DNA of 53,792 nt, from assembly GCA_025359445.1 (NCBI GenBank), contig JANYGB010000009.1:1-53792 (forward strand), written 5' to 3'. Made by a program: the position numbers and the translations under genes. The notes under the pieces are model-generated. The model did not search any database, had not been told where the DNA came from, and worked only from the letters and a program-made list of their open reading frames with translations. The DNA is from Sphingomonadaceae bacterium. Its GTDB lineage: Bacteria > Pseudomonadota > Alphaproteobacteria > Sphingomonadales > Sphingomonadaceae. Numbering within the stretch: position 1 is the first letter of the stretch; each line of letters opens with the position of its first letter. Shown piece by piece: positions 17,078-28,013 of this stretch.

Positions 17078-18826
17078 TCAGTGCTTGATCTCGCGCGCGC
17101 GGTCGTCCTTGGGCACACTGCGTAGCGGCACCGCCTCCAGCCACGCCTGCATGGCATCAAGATCGACCCCGCCGGTTACAGCTTCACGCTGCTTGGCGAG
17201 CAAAGTGAAGCTGTCCCCGCCCTGCGCGAGGAAGTTGTTGGTGGTGACGCGGTAATTCGCTGCCGGGTCAATCGGTTGGCCATCGAGCGTCAACTCCACC
17301 ACACGATCTCCGATCGGCCGCGCCAGATCAAAGCGGTATTTGAACCCATCCGAGGGTGTAAGCGCCTGCACCGGGCCGCTCGCGTCAAACCCCTGCTCGA
17401 TCACAGCCTTGAGTTCCGCGCCTGTCATGGTCTGGGTAACCAGCGTGTTGCCGAACGGCTGGACCGCATACAGATCGCCGAATTTGACCACGCCTGCTTC
17501 GCCCGGGACGAGCCCGGTGCGAACCCCGAACGGGTTCATCAAGGCGATCTGCGCTCCCACAGCCCGCGTCGCGGCAAGCTGGGAATCGGCGATTAATTGC
17601 CCCAGCGCACGGCCGCTAGCGGCCTCGGCCAGGTGCCCGGCTGGCTTTTGCGCAAAGGTCTTGCTGGCATCGACATAAGTCTGGACATAGTCCGCGACAT
17701 CACCGCGCGGCGCGAACTGGGGGTACAGCGTGGTCGGATTTACCGGGCCCACAGCGCCGTTGTAGCCTGCGCTTTGCACGATCACGTTGACCGCGCGCTT
17801 GCTCACGACCTTATGCGCGGCAGGGTCGATCGTCAGCGTAATGTCGGTCACTTCCTCGCCGTAAACCCCGGCGCTGGTCAGCAACACAGGATGGCCTGCG
17901 TTTAGCTCGCCGTAATTGCACACATAGGCCTTGTGGGTATGCCCCGAGACGACCAGATCGACGCGCGGATCCAGAGCGTCGAGGATCGGGCGGATTTCAC
18001 CGGTAAACCCAGCGCAGGTGTTAGGGTAACCGGGATTTTCCTGAGTCCCGCCTTGGTGGATCAGCACTACGATCGCATCTGCGCCCTTGGCTTTGAGCAC
18101 CGGTACCAGCGCGTTGATCGTCGCGGCTTCGTCTGCGAAGGTCAGCCCCTTGATCCCGCCCGGGGTAACTAGATCGGCGGTGCCTTTGAGGGTCAGCCCG
18201 ATAAGCCCGATGCGCACGGCACTGCGTCCCTTGCCGAAAGTGCGGATTGCATAGGCGGGGAACAGCGTCTTGCCGGTCTCGGTAATCGTGCTCGCCGCAA
18301 GGAACTGGAATTTCGCGCCATCAAACGCTTCGATCTGGCAAGGTTTGCGCGGTGTCATCTGCGCGCACCCGCCGCGCTGCATCCGCAGCAGTTCGCCCCG
18401 CCCGCGGTCAAATTCGTGATTGCCGACTGCGTTGAAATCGAGCCCGAACCGGTTGGCCACCCCGATCGTTGGCTCGTCGAGATAGATCGAGCTGGCGAGC
18501 TGCGACGCGCTGATCAGGTCGCCTGCCGAGACGGTCAGGTGATAGGAATATTTGGCGCGCACGGTGTCGATTGCGCTGGCGAGGTAAGCCGCGCCGCCAG
18601 CTGGCACGCGGACCGTGCCGCCGCTGCCGTCGGGCGCCGAAACCGATTGGCGCGGCGGTTCCAAACTGCCATGAAAATCGTTGATCGCGACGATGCCGAC
18701 GGTCACCGGCGCTGCCGTCTGCGCCGATTTGATCCCGCCCGGGGCCATGCAGGCGGCCACCAATAGGATCAGGAGTGCGGGAAAGGTACGGACGAATCGC
18801 GAAGCGCGAATAGCTGGCCTGGTCAT
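17078..18826 (-). CDS. UshA-type 5'-nucleotidase / metallophosphoesterase lipoprotein
   Basis: A 582-residue exported enzyme that hydrolyses nucleotides or other phosphate esters. The N-terminus is a lipoprotein signal ending LILLVAAC (Cys26). The metallophosphoesterase domain shows the metal-binding motifs VAINDFHG (47-53), GNHEFDRG, and VVSGHTHKAYVC. The C-terminal 5'-nucleotidase domain carries QIALMNPFGVRTGL and NFLAQGGDSF. Length is normal for the UshA/NadN family. It stands alone between the lipoprotein gene (convergent) and the TetR gene (divergent). The preferred substrate cannot be inferred. Confidence 0.93.
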   Translation of the reverse strand: MTRPAIRASRFVRTFPALLILLVAACMAPGGIKSAQTAAPVTVGIVAINDFHGSLEPPRQSVSAPDGSGGTVRVPAGGAAYLASAIDTVRAKYSYHLTVSAGDLISASQLASSIYLDEPTIGVANRFGLDFNAVGNHEFDRGRGELLRMQRGGCAQMTPRKPCQIEAFDGAKFQFLAASTITETGKTLFPAYAIRTFGKGRSAVRIGLIGLTLKGTADLVTPGGIKGLTFADEAATINALVPVLKAKGADAIVVLIHQGGTQENPGYPNTCAGFTGEIRPILDALDPRVDLVVSGHTHKAYVCNYGELNAGHPVLLTSAGVYGEEVTDITLTIDPAAHKVVSKRAVNVIVQSAGYNGAVGPVNPTTLYPQFAPRGDVADYVQTYVDASKTFAQKPAGHLAEAASGRALGQLIADSQLAATRAVGAQIALMNPFGVRTGLVPGEAGVVKFGDLYAVQPFGNTLVTQTMTGAELKAVIEQGFDASGPVQALTPSDGFKYRFDLARPIGDRVVELTLDGQPIDPAANYRVTTNNFLAQGGDSFTLLAKQREAVTGGVDLDAMQAWLEAVPLRSVPKDDRAREIKH

Positions 18827-18892
18827 GACCCGTACCTAGCCGAACCGGGCCGAGCGGCAACCTGCCGCGTGTTAACCAGACAACACAGTTTC

Positions 18893-18923
18893 TTGAATAT
18901 GTCACAGCAATGTTATATATTGC
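18893..18923 (+). promoter_or_regulatory. Promoter and TetR-type operator of the 18.96 kb regulator gene
   Basis: A sigma70-like promoter is visible as TTGAAT (18893-18898), a 17-base spacer and TATATT (18916-18921). An inverted repeat, GCAAT (18907-18911) and ATTGC (18919-18923) with a 7-base spacer, overlaps the -10 element. This is the expected position for an autorepressing TetR operator. A second small inverted repeat, GTGTT 18869-18873 with AACAC 18882-18886, lies just upstream. The start codon is 37 bases downstream. Confidence 0.55.
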
Positions 18924-18959
18924 CGCACGGCCGCATTGGCCGGGCAGGAGCAAAGCAGC

Positions 18960-19595
18960 ATGGCGCGTCCGCAGACCGATCTCGATGGCGGGCGCGAAGC
19001 GCTTCTGGCTCTGATGGTCGACCTCATTGAGGAGCGCGGCAGCAGCGCTTTCACCATGACCGAGCTGGCCGCGCGGGCCAATATGTCGGCGGCCAATCTC
19101 TATCGCTACTTCGAGAGCAAGGAAGCGCTGATCGAGGCGGTGGCGGAACACTGGTTCCAGCCCAAGATCGCGATCATGGAAGAAGTGATCGCCAGCGATC
19201 TTGATCCGCGCCGCAAGATGTACGAATTCTACGCCCGCCGCTTCGCCCGGATGAAAGCCGAATGGGACCGCGATCCGGTGGTCTTCACCAACTACGTTGA
19301 GCTCGGCAAAGAACACTTCGAACTGGTCCGGTCTTACGTCGATTTGGGCGATCATTACCTGGCCGTGATCATCGGTGAGGCGATGGCCGAGGGTTATTTT
19401 GCCGGGCTGTCGATCGACGAGGCGATCAGTCTGGTCAATCAGATGACCGGGCTTTACGTCAACATCTGGGCGATGGAACTGATCATGCCCAAGCTTTCGA
19501 CCGACAAGCTGGCGCGGATTATCGATGCGGTGTTCGACGGGCTGAGCGCCCAGGATCGCGGGGCCAAGGCGGTCCGCGGGCTGCGTGCCGCCTGA
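18960..19595 (+). CDS. TetR/AcrR family transcriptional regulator
   Basis: A 211-residue regulator. The N-terminal helix-turn-helix domain is typical (FTMTELAARANMSAANLYRYFESKEALIEAV, about residues 32-62), followed by an all-helical ligand domain with no recognisable ligand signature. ATG 18960 has AGGAG at 18946-18950; an in-frame TTG at 18936 would add only eight residues. A palindrome overlapping its promoter suggests autoregulation. The divergent UshA-like gene, 133 bases away, is a possible target. Confidence 0.9.
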   Translation: MARPQTDLDGGREALLALMVDLIEERGSSAFTMTELAARANMSAANLYRYFESKEALIEAVAEHWFQPKIAIMEEVIASDLDPRRKMYEFYARRFARMKAEWDRDPVVFTNYVELGKEHFELVRSYVDLGDHYLAVIIGEAMAEGYFAGLSIDEAISLVNQMTGLYVNIWAMELIMPKLSTDKLARIIDAVFDGLSAQDRGAKAVRGLRAA

Positions 19596-19725
19596 TTGTT
19601 AAAATCACCGATTTGGGAGTTGACCAATATTAATGTATGAGGGCGTATGCTCAGAATTGGGCTACAATAAACATAACACGGTCACGGTCACAAAATGCTA
19701 TTCTGACGTGCCGTGGAGCGTACCT

Positions 19726-19740
19726 TGTAATGCTATTACA
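19726..19740. promoter_or_regulatory. Perfect palindrome upstream of the Phd-PAS gene
   Basis: TGTAAT (19726-19731) and ATTACA (19735-19740) are perfect 6-bp arms with a 3-base centre. The element abuts an ATG at 19740 that appears to be the original start of the Phd-like reading frame. Phd/YefM antitoxins bind palindromes in their own promoters, so autoregulation is a reasonable reading. A tandem hexamer GGTCAC GGTCAC lies upstream at 19680-19691. Confidence 0.45.
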
Positions 19741-19773
19741 TGAGGATTTCATACTGTAAGCGCGGCCGACCTG

Positions 19774-20622
19774 GTGCGTTCGTTTCCGGCTTGCCGTGAC
19801 CGCGCTACCACCGCCCCGCTCTATATCTCCAATCACGGGCGCAATTCGCACGTTCTGGTTGGCGTAGATCATTTCAAAGCGTTGCTTGCCGCCGGCAGCA
19901 GCCCGGGCGGCAGCGCGCAAGCCGACGAATTGCATGAACTGGCCGACTGGATGGACGACGCGGTGATCGTCGCCGATCACGATCTCAAGATCGGGTTCGC
20001 CAACCGGGTAGCCCACGCGGTTTGCCGCAAGCCGGCGGCCTCGCTCAACGGCCGTCACTTTGCCGAAGCCTTGCCCGAAATTGCCGGAACCCTGCTTGAA
20101 GTCCACGCCCGCCGCACGCTGGTTAGCAGCGAGCCTAGCGCGGCGGACCTGCCCTCGCCCTTTGCTGATAATGCCTGGCTGCGGTTCCAGACCTTCCCGA
20201 TTGGTGAGCGGATCGTGATGATCTTCCGCGATATCTCCGAGGACGTGCAGCGCCACCGCCTTGCTGACGTCAAGAATGCGCTGCTTCAGGCCATGGATGC
20301 GCATGGCGCGATCGGGTACATCCGGGCGTCGCTACGCGGCACGATCGACCGGGTCGATGGTCCGTTCTGCGCCATGCTTGGTCTGCCGGAAGAGCGCTTG
20401 ATAAATCTGCCGCTGATTGACCTTGTGACCACCGCCAGCCGGCCAGACTTTCGCGCTGCGCTTGATCAGGTAATCCGCGGCGGTCCGGCGCGCCGCATTC
20501 ACGCTTCTCTGGTTTCGAATAAAGGCGAAGCGGTTGACATCTTGGCCGCACTCGCCCCCCTGCACGGCGCTTATGGCAGCGAAGGCGCAGTAATTCTCAC
20601 TACACCGTTATCGATTGCATAG
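19774..20622 (+). CDS. Protein with Phd/YefM-like N-terminal domain and PAS-like region
   Basis: A 282-residue protein from GTG 19774. The first 45 residues (plus TVSAADL encoded just upstream of the GTG in the same frame) resemble the Phd/YefM antitoxin DNA-binding fold: VSAADLVRSF, then PLYISNHGRNSHVLVGVDHF, matching the ITRHGRPVAVLVS-EEY pattern. Residues about 65-160 look like a PAS domain (ELADWMDDAVIVADHDLKI, then WLRFQTFPIGERIVMIFRDI). A second PAS-like segment follows with GPFCAMLGLPEERLINLPL. No kinase or output domain is seen. The Phd match starts before any usable start codon in frame, while ATG 19740 in another frame would supply MRIS directly before it, pointing to a +1 frameshift near 19750. 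It is likely a ligand- or redox-sensing DNA-binding regulator, by inference only. No toxin gene is adjacent. Confidence 0.7.
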   Translation: MRSFPACRDRATTAPLYISNHGRNSHVLVGVDHFKALLAAGSSPGGSAQADELHELADWMDDAVIVADHDLKIGFANRVAHAVCRKPAASLNGRHFAEALPEIAGTLLEVHARRTLVSSEPSAADLPSPFADNAWLRFQTFPIGERIVMIFRDISEDVQRHRLADVKNALLQAMDAHGAIGYIRASLRGTIDRVDGPFCAMLGLPEERLINLPLIDLVTTASRPDFRAALDQVIRGGPARRIHASLVSNKGEAVDILAALAPLHGAYGSEGAVILTTPLSIA

Positions 20623-20836
20623 ATTTTTCAATCGTTTGTGACCTTTTCCAGCTAAATTGCGAAATTTGCGTGTAGTTGCGCGCCAATCCTTCCGGCCACG
20701 CTGAAGTCAAAATTAACCAACCAGACCATTTCAACAGACAAGCCTGAAAACCTGCAATAAAAATGCGTTATTTGCGTAATTGGTGCTCGGTCTAAGCCTT
20801 GCGGACTGGTCAGGAATCGCAGCTACACTGTGAACC

Positions 20837-21289
20837 ATGGCAAGTTCACGTCTTATACCAACTAAAATCAAGATGTTGCAATGTGTTCGCAACATCGTAG
20901 CCGATTGCCGGGGTGCGGCGATCATCGAGGCAGCGTTTGTCCTGCCGATGGTGATTGCGCTACTGCTTGGAGTGGCGACGTTTGGGCAGTGGTTCATGAT
21001 CGCACACACGATGCAGCAGGCCGCCGACGAAGCTGCGCGCGCGGCGGTGGCTGGGCTAAATGACGACGATCGCAAAACCATGGTCAGCCAGAGCGTGGCC
21101 CATTCGCTGGCTGTGGCCAGCGGGGTCGATCCCAAGCTGGTCAGCACTGCCAGTAAACGCAGCGGCGATTACTATACCGTCACAGTCACGTACCAGACAC
21201 GCCAGAACAAGGCGCTGACGATCGGCATTGTTCCACTGCCGCTCGATCCCATTTCGCGTCAATCCACCGTCAAGCTCATGTACCTGTAG
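20837..21289 (+). CDS. TadE/TadG-like pilus assembly family protein
   Basis: A 150-residue pseudopilin-like protein with the TadE-type N-terminus: basic residues, then CRGAAIIEAAFVLPMVIALLLG (Gly, Glu five residues into the hydrophobic helix), followed by QAADEAARAAVAG. The rest is a small extracytoplasmic domain. ATG 20837 is used; ATG 20873 is an alternative that would shorten the tail before the helix. It is followed 14 bases later by the TadG-like gene. The rest of a tad/cpa pilus locus is not in this window, so the pair may be an orphan or serve a system encoded elsewhere. The 215 bases upstream are AT-rich and carry no gene. Confidence 0.85.
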   Translation: MASSRLIPTKIKMLQCVRNIVADCRGAAIIEAAFVLPMVIALLLGVATFGQWFMIAHTMQQAADEAARAAVAGLNDDDRKTMVSQSVAHSLAVASGVDPKLVSTASKRSGDYYTVTVTYQTRQNKALTIGIVPLPLDPISRQSTVKLMYL

Positions 21290-21303
21290 GGAGGATAAAT
21301 CGT

Positions 21304-22959
21304 ATGTGTCCGATCACCTTGCTGCAACGCCTGCGCCGAGACGAAGCGGGTGTCAGCACGATCCTGCTCGCCGCCTCGTTCACTGCATTGATCGGCTCGA
21401 GCGCCTTTGCGATCGATCTTGGGTCGATGTACTTGGCGCAACGCAAGCTTCAAGGGCTGGCGGATTCGGCAGCTATGTCGATTGGCGAAGAGGATTTCGC
21501 CGGCGGTGCGGGCGCATCGGTGCACAGCTTGCTGGTTAAAAACGGCAGCGAGGATGCGCGGGTGGTCAACCTGATTCCCGGTCAATACACGGCCGATCCG
21601 GCAATCGTCCCCGCTCAGCGGTTCCAGCCGGGTGCCGCGCAAAGTGCCAATGCGATGAAAGTCGCGCTGGAGCAGGACGTGCCGCTCACTTTTGGGGCCT
21701 TCATCACCGGCAATCACACCGCGCGAGTCCATGCCGAAGCGATTGCCTCACGGCGCAATCTCGCCGCCTTTTCGATCGGGACACGGCTGACCAATCTGGG
21801 CGGAAACGTGCCCAACGCAGTGCTCTCGGCGCTCGCCGGGACCAATCTCAATTTCGCCGTCACCGACATAGCAACGCTGTCGGGCAGCACGATCGACATC
21901 TTCGCGGTGGCCGACGTTATCGCGGCGCGCAAAGGCCTGACCGGCAAAACCTATGCCGAGATTTTTGCGCAAGAGATCGATCCGGCAGATTTCCTCGACG
22001 CGGTGGGCAAGGCCAGCGGCGACGGCGATGTCGCCAACTTGCTCGGCGGGATTGCAACACAAGTGAGCGGCTCTTCGTTCTCGTTGTCGCAGTTGGTCGA
22101 TCCCGGCGTCCTGGGCCGGACCGATATGCGCGATCCGCGCAACCCGCTGGCACTTGACGCGCTCAGCCTGACCCGACTCGCGCTGCAAATGGGCCAAGGC
22201 ACTTACTGGAACATTTCGCTCGGGCTCACGGTGCCCGGGCTGACCGGCACCACGCTGCAGATGACCGGGACCAACAGCTCGCAACATTCGCCGATGATGA
22301 CCATCACCGCGGCAAATGACGTGATCCTGCGCTCGGCCTCGAGCCGGCTTTATCTGGTGACGACCGTGGCGACCGGCAACCTGGCGCTCGCCTCGCTCAA
22401 GGTGCCGGTCTATGTGGAAACCGCGCCGGGTGAAGCACGTATGCTGGCGCTGAGCTGCGCCAGTGGCGATCCCGACGTCGACGGCGTCACGCTAGGGGTC
22501 AAACCGTCGATCGGCAACGCTGCGATTGGCACGGTCGAACAGGCCAAATTCGCAGATTTTTCGGCGTCTCTGGTCATCTCGCCAGCCGAACTGGCCAAGA
22601 CCGCGTTGGTCAAGGTTCAGGGCAGCGCGCTGCTCAGCCTTGGCGGGAATGCCGAACAGCAGGAATTCTTCACCAAGACCGAAATCGCCGACCACGCGGT
22701 CAAATCGGTATTCACCAGTGATGCGGTGAGCGCGCTGGCCGGCTCGTTGATCAAGACGGTCAACCTGACGATCACCGCGCTCGGCCTTGGGGTCAATGCC
22801 TCCGCGCTGAGCAAGACCGCCGGCTCCGCACTGTCGCTCGCCGCCCCGGCGATCGACGGCGTGCTGACCTCGGCGATGCGCACCACCGGGGTCGGGCTGG
22901 GCGTGTCCGACGTCGCCGTCGACCGGCTGTCGTGCGGTATCCCGGTACTGGTGGGATAG
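21304..22959 (+). CDS. TadG-like Flp pilus-associated protein
   Basis: A 551-residue protein with the TadG N-terminal helix (RRDEAGVSTILLAASFTALIGSSAFAIDLGSMYLAQRKLQGLADSAA pattern: Gly and a single hydrophobic anchor, then AxDLGxxYxxxxxLQxxADxAAL). The long extracytoplasmic part is Ala/Leu/Thr-rich with regions such as ARVHAEAIASRRNLAAFSIGTRL. There is no von Willebrand domain or MIDAS motif that I can see. It lies in an operon with the TadE-like gene. It is probably anchored in the inner membrane with the bulk in the periplasm. The function is inferred from the family only. Confidence 0.8.
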   Translation: MCPITLLQRLRRDEAGVSTILLAASFTALIGSSAFAIDLGSMYLAQRKLQGLADSAAMSIGEEDFAGGAGASVHSLLVKNGSEDARVVNLIPGQYTADPAIVPAQRFQPGAAQSANAMKVALEQDVPLTFGAFITGNHTARVHAEAIASRRNLAAFSIGTRLTNLGGNVPNAVLSALAGTNLNFAVTDIATLSGSTIDIFAVADVIAARKGLTGKTYAEIFAQEIDPADFLDAVGKASGDGDVANLLGGIATQVSGSSFSLSQLVDPGVLGRTDMRDPRNPLALDALSLTRLALQMGQGTYWNISLGLTVPGLTGTTLQMTGTNSSQHSPMMTITAANDVILRSASSRLYLVTTVATGNLALASLKVPVYVETAPGEARMLALSCASGDPDVDGVTLGVKPSIGNAAIGTVEQAKFADFSASLVISPAELAKTALVKVQGSALLSLGGNAEQQEFFTKTEIADHAVKSVFTSDAVSALAGSLIKTVNLTITALGLGVNASALSKTAGSALSLAAPAIDGVLTSAMRTTGVGLGVSDVAVDRLSCGIPVLVG

Positions 22960-22971
22960 AGCCGCACGGGT

Positions 22972-26200
<3,229 letters not shown>

Positions 26201-26264
26201 TTACGGCCCCTTCCATCCACAGGGATTTCCTGCTCAAGTGGCGGCATAATCAGGGAGACCCTCA

Positions 26265-27677
26265 ATGAAAAAGCTGTTCGCACTCGCCCTTTTGGTAACC
26301 ACGACTCTGGCTGCCGAAGCGGGCGCGATGGACGCCCAGCTGCGCCCCGACCAAGTTGAATTTCGCGGGCTTTACAAAGAGCTTGTTGAAACCAACACGA
26401 CGCTCTCCGCAGGTAGTTGTACGCTCGCGGCAGAGCGCATGGCAGCGCGGATGCGCGCTGCGGGGATTGCCGACAGCCAGATCACGATGTTTTCCACGCC
26501 CGAGCACCCCAAAGACGGCGGGCTGGTGGTGGTTTATCCCGGCACCGACAAGAAGCTCAAGCCGATGCTGCTGCTCGCGCATATCGACGTGGTCGAGGCC
26601 AAGCGCGAAGACTGGATCCGCGATCCGTTCGTGCTGATCGAAGAGAACGGCCAGTTCTACGGACGCGGCACCTATGACGACAAGGCGCAAGCGGCAGTGT
26701 GGACTGACACGATGGTTCGCTTCGCCAAGGAAAAGTACAAGCCAAAGCGCACGGTCAAGCTGGCGCTGACTTGCGGCGAGGAAACCTCGGGCGCGTTCAA
26801 CGGCGCGGAGTGGCTGACCAAGAACAAGCGCGACCTGATCGACGCGGCCTACGCACTCAACGAAGGCGGTGGCGGGCGATCTGACGCTGACGGCAAGCTG
26901 ATGGTCCAGACCATTCAGGTCGGCGAAAAGGCCTATCAGGACTTTACCCTGACCGCGACTAATGAGGGCGGACACGCATCATCCCCGGTGCGCGACAACG
27001 CGATTTACGCGATGGCCGATGCGGTAACCAAAATCCGCGATCACGAGTTTGCGCTTGAGTTCAACGACACCACCCGGACCTTTTTTTCCAAGGCCGGGCC
27101 GCTTTACCCCGGCGCGATGGGCAAGGCGATGGCCGCGCTTGTTGCCAACCCGCAAGACAAGGCCTCCGAAGCCATCGTCAACACTGATCGCAGCCTCCAT
27201 TCGATGCTCCGCACCACTTGCGTTGCGACCCTGGTGCAGGGCGGCCACGCGCTGAATGCCTTGCCGCAGCGGGTGACCGTCAACGTCAACTGCCGGATGT
27301 TCCCGGGGCGCACTTCGGATGAGACTCAAGCCGAACTCACCCGGGTGATCGGCAATCCTGACATCACCATCGAGCAGCGGATCAAGGATAAGCCGATCGC
27401 CAAGGTCCCGCCGCTCGACCCGGCGATCATTGGCCCGATGACTGCGCTTTCGGCCAAGTATTTCCCCGGCGTGCCGGTGATCCCGACCATCTCGACCGGC
27501 GCCAGCGACGGGGTCTATACCGCTGCAGTCGGCATCCCGACGTACGGAGTTCCGGGGATCTGGGTCGACAGCAAGATGAACAATATCCACGGGCTGAACG
27601 AGCACATGGAAGTGCGGTCGCTGATGGACGGTCGCGATTACCTCTACGCGCTGGTCAAGCTGCTGAGCAGCAAATGA
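26265..27677 (+). CDS. Secreted M20/M25/M40 family metallopeptidase
   Basis: A 470-residue zinc carboxy- or dipeptidase with a signal peptide (MKKLFALALLVTTTLAAEAGA). Catalytic motifs are visible in order: LLAHIDVVEA (first metal His and catalytic Asp), GRGTYDDKAQAAVW (bridging Asp), LTCGEETSGAFNG (catalytic Glu and metal Glu), and the C-terminal NIHGLNEHMEV His. The dimerisation lid domain lies between. It is probably periplasmic and cleaves peptides or amide bonds of unknown type. It stands alone, divergent from gyrB, and ends at a strong hairpin terminator. Confidence 0.93.
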   Translation: MKKLFALALLVTTTLAAEAGAMDAQLRPDQVEFRGLYKELVETNTTLSAGSCTLAAERMAARMRAAGIADSQITMFSTPEHPKDGGLVVVYPGTDKKLKPMLLLAHIDVVEAKREDWIRDPFVLIEENGQFYGRGTYDDKAQAAVWTDTMVRFAKEKYKPKRTVKLALTCGEETSGAFNGAEWLTKNKRDLIDAAYALNEGGGGRSDADGKLMVQTIQVGEKAYQDFTLTATNEGGHASSPVRDNAIYAMADAVTKIRDHEFALEFNDTTRTFFSKAGPLYPGAMGKAMAALVANPQDKASEAIVNTDRSLHSMLRTTCVATLVQGGHALNALPQRVTVNVNCRMFPGRTSDETQAELTRVIGNPDITIEQRIKDKPIAKVPPLDPAIIGPMTALSAKYFPGVPVIPTISTGASDGVYTAAVGIPTYGVPGIWVDSKMNNIHGLNEHMEVRSLMDGRDYLYALVKLLSSK

Positions 27678-27685
27678 AAAACAAC

Positions 27686-27722
27686 AAAAGGCCGCCACGC
27701 TGGTTAGGCGTGACGGCCTTTT
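27686..27722. terminator. Bidirectional terminator between the M20 peptidase and the 27-aa membrane gene
   Basis: AAAAGGCCG (27686-27694) pairs with CGGCCTTTT (27714-27722). The stem is extended by CACGC/GCGTG across a C-A mismatch, and the loop is TGGTTAG (27701-27707). The flanking A and T runs make it work in both directions, which suits the convergent genes. Confidence 0.9.
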
Positions 27723-27753
27723 GAAATTTGGAGTTTGTGCCGAACCGCTGTGC

Positions 27754-27837
27754 TTAGACAAGCGTGGCGGTGAACATCAGTCCGCTGATCGAAATCGCGG
27801 CGATGGCCGGCAGCACGATCGAAAGGATGCTGCGCAT
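27754..27837 (-). CDS. 27-residue hydrophobic membrane peptide
   Basis: A very short open frame encoding MRSILSIVLPAIAAIS followed by ISGLMFTATLV, essentially a single transmembrane helix with a basic N-terminus. It has an excellent ribosome site (AGGAG in CAGGAGAAGTATC directly before the ATG). It sits alone between a bidirectional terminator and the divergent acyl-CoA synthetase gene. No downstream gene is on the same strand, so it is not an attenuation leader. I do not assign a function; single-helix peptides of this size often act as regulators of membrane complexes or as type I toxins. The call rests on the ribosome site, the coherent hydrophobic sequence and the terminator. Confidence 0.6.
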   Translation of the reverse strand: MRSILSIVLPAIAAISISGLMFTATLV

Positions 27838-28013
27838 GATACTTCTCCTGTTGCGTTCGCGAACCCAGTTCGCAGATGCAACATAATCGCATAGGTAGAG
27901 ATTACCAGTGCAAAGGCCGGGACGGGTGTTGCAGAATTTGCAACTGTGGTGTTGTGAAAGTGTTCACCGCTTCCAAATTGTCATTGCGGCCGAATGCTGC
28001 CAGATCAGCCACC

